8,059 nt of DNA from Campylobacteraceae bacterium (GTDB lineage: Bacteria > Campylobacterota > Campylobacteria > Campylobacterales > Sulfurovaceae). Below the pieces are notes generated by a model. It was not told the DNA's origin and searched no databases. It was given only the letters and a program-made list of their open reading frames with translations. The position numbers and the translations under genes were made by a program. Each line of letters opens with the position of its first letter. Position 1 is the first letter of the stretch. The stretch covers positions 1 through 8,059 of the forward strand of contig JALVVQ010000255.1 of assembly GCA_027023325.1 (NCBI GenBank), read 5' to 3'. Shown here piece by piece: positions 5,917-8,059 of this stretch.

Positions 5917-7144
5917 ATCGATCTACTTCGCCAAAGACGATATTGGATGAACTAATCATCGTAACGACATCTGCCAAGTAAGTGCCCACAAGCACCTTCT
6001 GCAAAATACCTGTATGGTAGAAGCTTGGTGCCCTGCACTTCAGTCTATAGGCATAGGGCTCTCCTTCTGACTTGATATAGAATCCAAGCTCTCCTTTGGG
6101 AGACTCTGTGGGTGCATACACTTCTCCCTTGGGAGGTCTCATGCCCTGTGTCACCAGTACAAAGTGCTGCATCAGCGCATAGTTTTGCGTCATGATCTCC
6201 TCTTTGGGGGCAGAGAGATACTGAGGGGCATGTGCCATCAGCTGAGGCTCACTCTTGCGATAGATAGGCATCACCTGTCTGATAATTCTGGCAGACTGGC
6301 GCATCTCCTCCACATGCAGCATATACCTGCCGTAGGCGTCATTTCTATCACTTACAGGAATATCAAAATCCAACTCGCCATAAAGCTCATAGGGCTCCTC
6401 CTTGCGTACATCATACTGCACGCCTGCACCTCTGAGAATAGGACCGGTACAGCCCCAGGAGAGCGCGTCTTCGGCATCGATCACACCGACATCTTCCAGA
6501 CGCATCTTCCAGATACGGTTCTCTGTCAGAAGCGCCTCGTAGGTATGCTCAAGTTCATGCTCCATCTTATCCAGAAAAGTCATCATCTGTGCCAACCATC
6601 CCTCGGGAAGATCCAAAGGCACACCACCGATACGTACAGAGGAGTGTGTCAGTCTGGCACCACAATAGTCCTCCATCAGATCCATCGCAAACTCACGCTC
6701 TCTAAATGCATAGAGAAAGACTGACATCGCCCCCACATCCAACGCATGGGTCGCAATAAAGAAAAGGTGCGAAATAAGCCGATTGAGCTCCAAAAGCATC
6801 GTACGGATTGCCTGTGCTCTTCGGGGCGCCTCAATCCCCAACAGTTTTTCTACTGCATGCGCATAGGCATAGTTGTTGGCTGTAGAGGCAATATAGTCCA
6901 GCCTGTCTGTGGTAGGGAGAAACTCATTGTAGGTCATATTCTCTGCCATCTTCTCGATTCCTCGGTGGAGATAACCGATGTCAGGATGTGCCTTGACGAC
7001 CCTTTCACCTTCAAGCTCCAACATCAATCGAAGCTGTCCGTGTGCGGAAGGGTGCTGAGGACCGAAGTTGACCACCATCGTGTTGTCATCTCTCTCAAAA
7101 TTGAGGTTCTCAAAAAATGGTACCAGTTTATTGGGTTGCTGCAT
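5915..7144 (-). CDS. nuoD: NADH-quinone oxidoreductase (complex I) subunit D, 49 kDa-type
   Basis: Encodes 409 residues from the ATG at 7144. That start has AGGGGG at 7151-7156 with a 6-base spacer. The in-frame ATG at 7168 would add eight residues but has no SD and lies inside nuoC. NuoD forms the quinone pocket with NuoB. Visible motifs are FGPQHPSAHG near residue 27 (the second His, residue 35, matches the quinone-contacting His of the family), DIGYLHRGIEK near 63, and TTDRLDYIAS near 78, whose Tyr84 matches the quinone-contacting Tyr. The C-terminal block has PTESPKGELGFYI, RAPSF and the terminal VFGEVDR. The protein is related to the [NiFe]-hydrogenase large subunit but lacks its CxxC metal-ligand pairs, as expected for complex I. 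One oddity is that the usual Asp four residues before GEVDR (as in the bovine ending QDIVFGEVDR) is Asn here. Length is normal for a stand-alone NuoD. Confidence 0.96.
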   Translation of the reverse strand: MQQPNKLVPFFENLNFERDDNTMVVNFGPQHPSAHGQLRLMLELEGERVVKAHPDIGYLHRGIEKMAENMTYNEFLPTTDRLDYIASTANNYAYAHAVEKLLGIEAPRRAQAIRTMLLELNRLISHLFFIATHALDVGAMSVFLYAFREREFAMDLMEDYCGARLTHSSVRIGGVPLDLPEGWLAQMMTFLDKMEHELEHTYEALLTENRIWKMRLEDVGVIDAEDALSWGCTGPILRGAGVQYDVRKEEPYELYGELDFDIPVSDRNDAYGRYMLHVEEMRQSARIIRQVMPIYRKSEPQLMAHAPQYLSAPKEEIMTQNYALMQHFVLVTQGMRPPKGEVYAPTESPKGELGFYIKSEGEPYAYRLKCRAPSFYHTGILQKVLVGTYLADVVTMISSSNIVFGEVDR

Positions 7145-7150
7145 CACTTT

Positions 7151-7156
7151 CCCCCT
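7151..7156 (-). promoter_or_regulatory. Ribosome binding site deciding the nuoD start
   Basis: AGGGGG, 6 bases before the ATG at 7144. Its first two bases are part of the nuoC TAG stop. The in-frame ATG at 7168 has no comparable site upstream, so the 409-residue NuoD is preferred over 417 residues. A GTG immediately before the ATG is a less likely alternative. Confidence 0.75.
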
Positions 7157-7943
7157 ATCTTCGCTCATCTAATTGCTTAGATGATTTGTTGTAATTGACC
7201 AGCAATGTTTCGCTGTACTCAATCGGTCTCTTCTTCTCGCCTTCAGAAATATCTGCATCAAACGGCACCTCGTAACCTACCCGGGAGAAACGCTTGGTAT
7301 CATATCGGTCTATCTTGGAAGGGTCTCTGTTTTCTGCACCGATGATCTCACGGTACTCTTTGCCAAAGATCTTATCCACTTCATACCAGGATGCCGCCTC
7401 ATCCCCCTGCAAAGGATAGGTTTTGAGCAGCGGGTGTCCTTCCCAGTCATCAGGCATCAGAATACGCTTCATAAAGGGATGGTTGTTTGCCACAATACCA
7501 AACATATCATACATCTCTCTCTCAGCAAAGTTGGCGCTGTTGAAGAGTGGCACGGCACTCTCGATCGCTTGCCCCTCTTTGAGGCGAGTCACGATACGGA
7601 TACGCTTGGCTTTTTTGAGATTGAGCATCTGGTAAAAGACCTCAAATTCTCCGTCTTGTGCCAGATAGTCCACTGCAGAAATCTCTGTACACATAGCATA
7701 ATCACACGCTTCTTTGGCAAGTGTGAGCGCTGCAATATTGTCTTGGGGTTCAATATGCACCACCATCTGTCCTATCTCTATATAGGCATCTTTGACTGTT
7801 ATGCTTCCCTTAATCTTCTCTAGTAATGCAGCAAAGTGCGCATCTTCAGAAACATCGGTACGCGGCACAGAGGGCGCGACCCAAAACCTGTCTGTATAGT
7901 ATGCTTTGCCCTGCACATTGTCTTTGGGGGTATATTTTCTCAT
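7155..7943 (-). CDS. nuoC: NADH-quinone oxidoreductase (complex I) subunit C, 30 kDa-type
   Basis: Encodes 262 residues. The family signature of the 30 kDa subunit is clear at residues 137-180: ANFAEREMYDMFGI, then KRILMPDDWEGHPLLK and TYPL. The N-terminus (MRKYTPKDNVQGKAYYTDRF) is the extended form I associate with campylobacterotal NuoC. NuoC carries no redox cofactor. It packs against NuoD and NuoB in the hydrophilic arm near the quinone site. It is a separate gene here, not the fused NuoCD of Escherichia coli. The ATG at 7943 is preceded by GAGGA (7951-7955) with a 7-base spacer and overlaps the nuoB stop by one base. The TAG stop at 7157-7155 runs directly into the Shine-Dalgarno run used for nuoD. 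Nothing looks broken: the frame is intact and the signature residues are present. The C-terminal ~80 residues are charged and less conserved. Confidence 0.96.
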   Translation of the reverse strand: MRKYTPKDNVQGKAYYTDRFWVAPSVPRTDVSEDAHFAALLEKIKGSITVKDAYIEIGQMVVHIEPQDNIAALTLAKEACDYAMCTEISAVDYLAQDGEFEVFYQMLNLKKAKRIRIVTRLKEGQAIESAVPLFNSANFAEREMYDMFGIVANNHPFMKRILMPDDWEGHPLLKTYPLQGDEAASWYEVDKIFGKEYREIIGAENRDPSKIDRYDTKRFSRVGYEVPFDADISEGEKKRPIEYSETLLVNYNKSSKQLDERR

Positions 7944-8059
7944 TATAACATCCTCAGGTTGGGCTTGGTATTTTTATTCATATCTGCGGATTCTCTACGG
8001 ATCTTTTTCTGCAACATCATCAGTGCATACTGAAGTGTTTCCGGTCTGGGAGCACAGCC
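7943..8059 (-). CDS. nuoB: NADH-quinone oxidoreductase (complex I) subunit B, C-terminal fragment
   Basis: Only the last 38 codons and a TAA stop lie in the window; the gene continues past the right edge. The visible peptide begins GCAPRPETLQYALMMLQ, which matches the C-terminal NuoB signature GCPPRPE followed by a short amphipathic helix. The cysteine (codon 8054-8056) corresponds to the last of the four ligands of cluster N2, the 4Fe-4S centre that passes electrons to quinone. The tail after the helix is short and basic/polar (ending NLRML), as expected for the end of this cytoplasm-facing subunit. The TAA stop shares its final A with the ATG of nuoC (TAATG), a typical translational-coupling overlap. 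Family assignment rests on the motif plus the following nuoC and nuoD. The fragment is too short to judge whether the protein is otherwise normal. Confidence 0.9.
   Translation of the reverse strand, partial: GCAPRPETLQYALMMLQKKIRRESADMNKNTKPNLRML
7951..7955 (-). promoter_or_regulatory. Ribosome binding site of nuoC
   Basis: GAGGA with a 7-base spacer to the ATG at 7943. It lies inside the last codons of nuoB, whose TAA overlaps the start codon, which implies coupled translation. Confidence 0.7.

Noticed and set aside
6164..6724. A 186-codon plus-strand open frame.
   Set aside because: It is antisense to nuoD, whose reading frame is continuous and conserved. The peptide is His/Leu/Thr-rich with no family features.
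5915..7144. Possibility that nuoC/nuoD belong to a group 4 [NiFe]-hydrogenase instead of complex I.
   Set aside because: The large-subunit gene lacks both CxxC nickel-ligand pairs and has the complex I hallmarks GPQHPSAHG and VFGEVDR.
1..8059. Search for CRISPR repeats, tRNA/rRNA, insertion sequences, inverted-repeat terminators and promoters.
   Set aside because: None was seen. Coding sequence is continuous with gaps of at most about 10 bases, and the only repeat-like similarity is the divergent nuoG1/nuoG2 paralogy.

Overview
The window is a dense, single-strand segment of a respiratory complex I (nuo) operon. Every supported gene is on the minus strand, so transcription runs from high to low coordinates. 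The order is nuoB (3' end only), nuoC, nuoD, a small nuoE-position gene, a large nuoF-position flavoprotein, a first nuoG and a second nuoG (5' part only). Genes are separated by -1 to +10 bases, so there is no intergenic stretch to annotate. No promoter, terminator, RNA gene, repeat array or mobile element is visible. The operon promoter presumably lies upstream of nuoA beyond the right edge, and the remaining membrane-subunit genes beyond the left edge.

The content points to a member of the Campylobacterota (former epsilonproteobacteria), most likely a chemolithotroph of the Sulfurovum/Sulfurimonas type. The reasons are the absence of a classical NuoE and a classical FMN/NADH-binding NuoF, their replacement by a short cysteine-free protein and an FAD oxidoreductase, separate nuoC and nuoD genes, two consecutive nuoG genes, and family-like sequences such as the NuoC N-terminus. 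Base composition looks moderate (mid to high 40s % G+C by eye). The genus is an inference.

How the genes work together: NuoB (cluster N2), NuoC and NuoD form the quinone-reducing connecting module and look essentially conventional. The electron-input module is not conventional. The nuoF-position protein joins a NuoF-type N3-cluster helical domain to a GltD-like unit (4Fe-4S domain, FAD, pyridine-nucleotide site), and the canonical third cysteine of its N3 motif is a glycine. Two tandem NuoG paralogues follow with different cofactor sets by cysteine count. NuoG1 has N1b, N5, N4 and N7 ligands. NuoG2 has N1b, N5 and N4, lacks all four N7 cysteines, and has four extra cysteines that would make a second ferredoxin-like 4Fe-4S cluster. 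This remodelled input arm, with two different NuoG wires and a GltD-type flavoprotein, is the most interesting content. In a reductive-TCA autotroph it could serve reverse electron flow to NADP or ferredoxin, but that is inference.

Almost every gene start can be set by a clear Shine-Dalgarno sequence. At three junctions the upstream gene's TAG stop runs directly into the SD core, suggesting tight translational coupling. On this evidence I chose starts for nuoD (7144), the nuoF-like gene (GTG at 5600) and nuoG1 (3578) that are shorter than the longest open frames.
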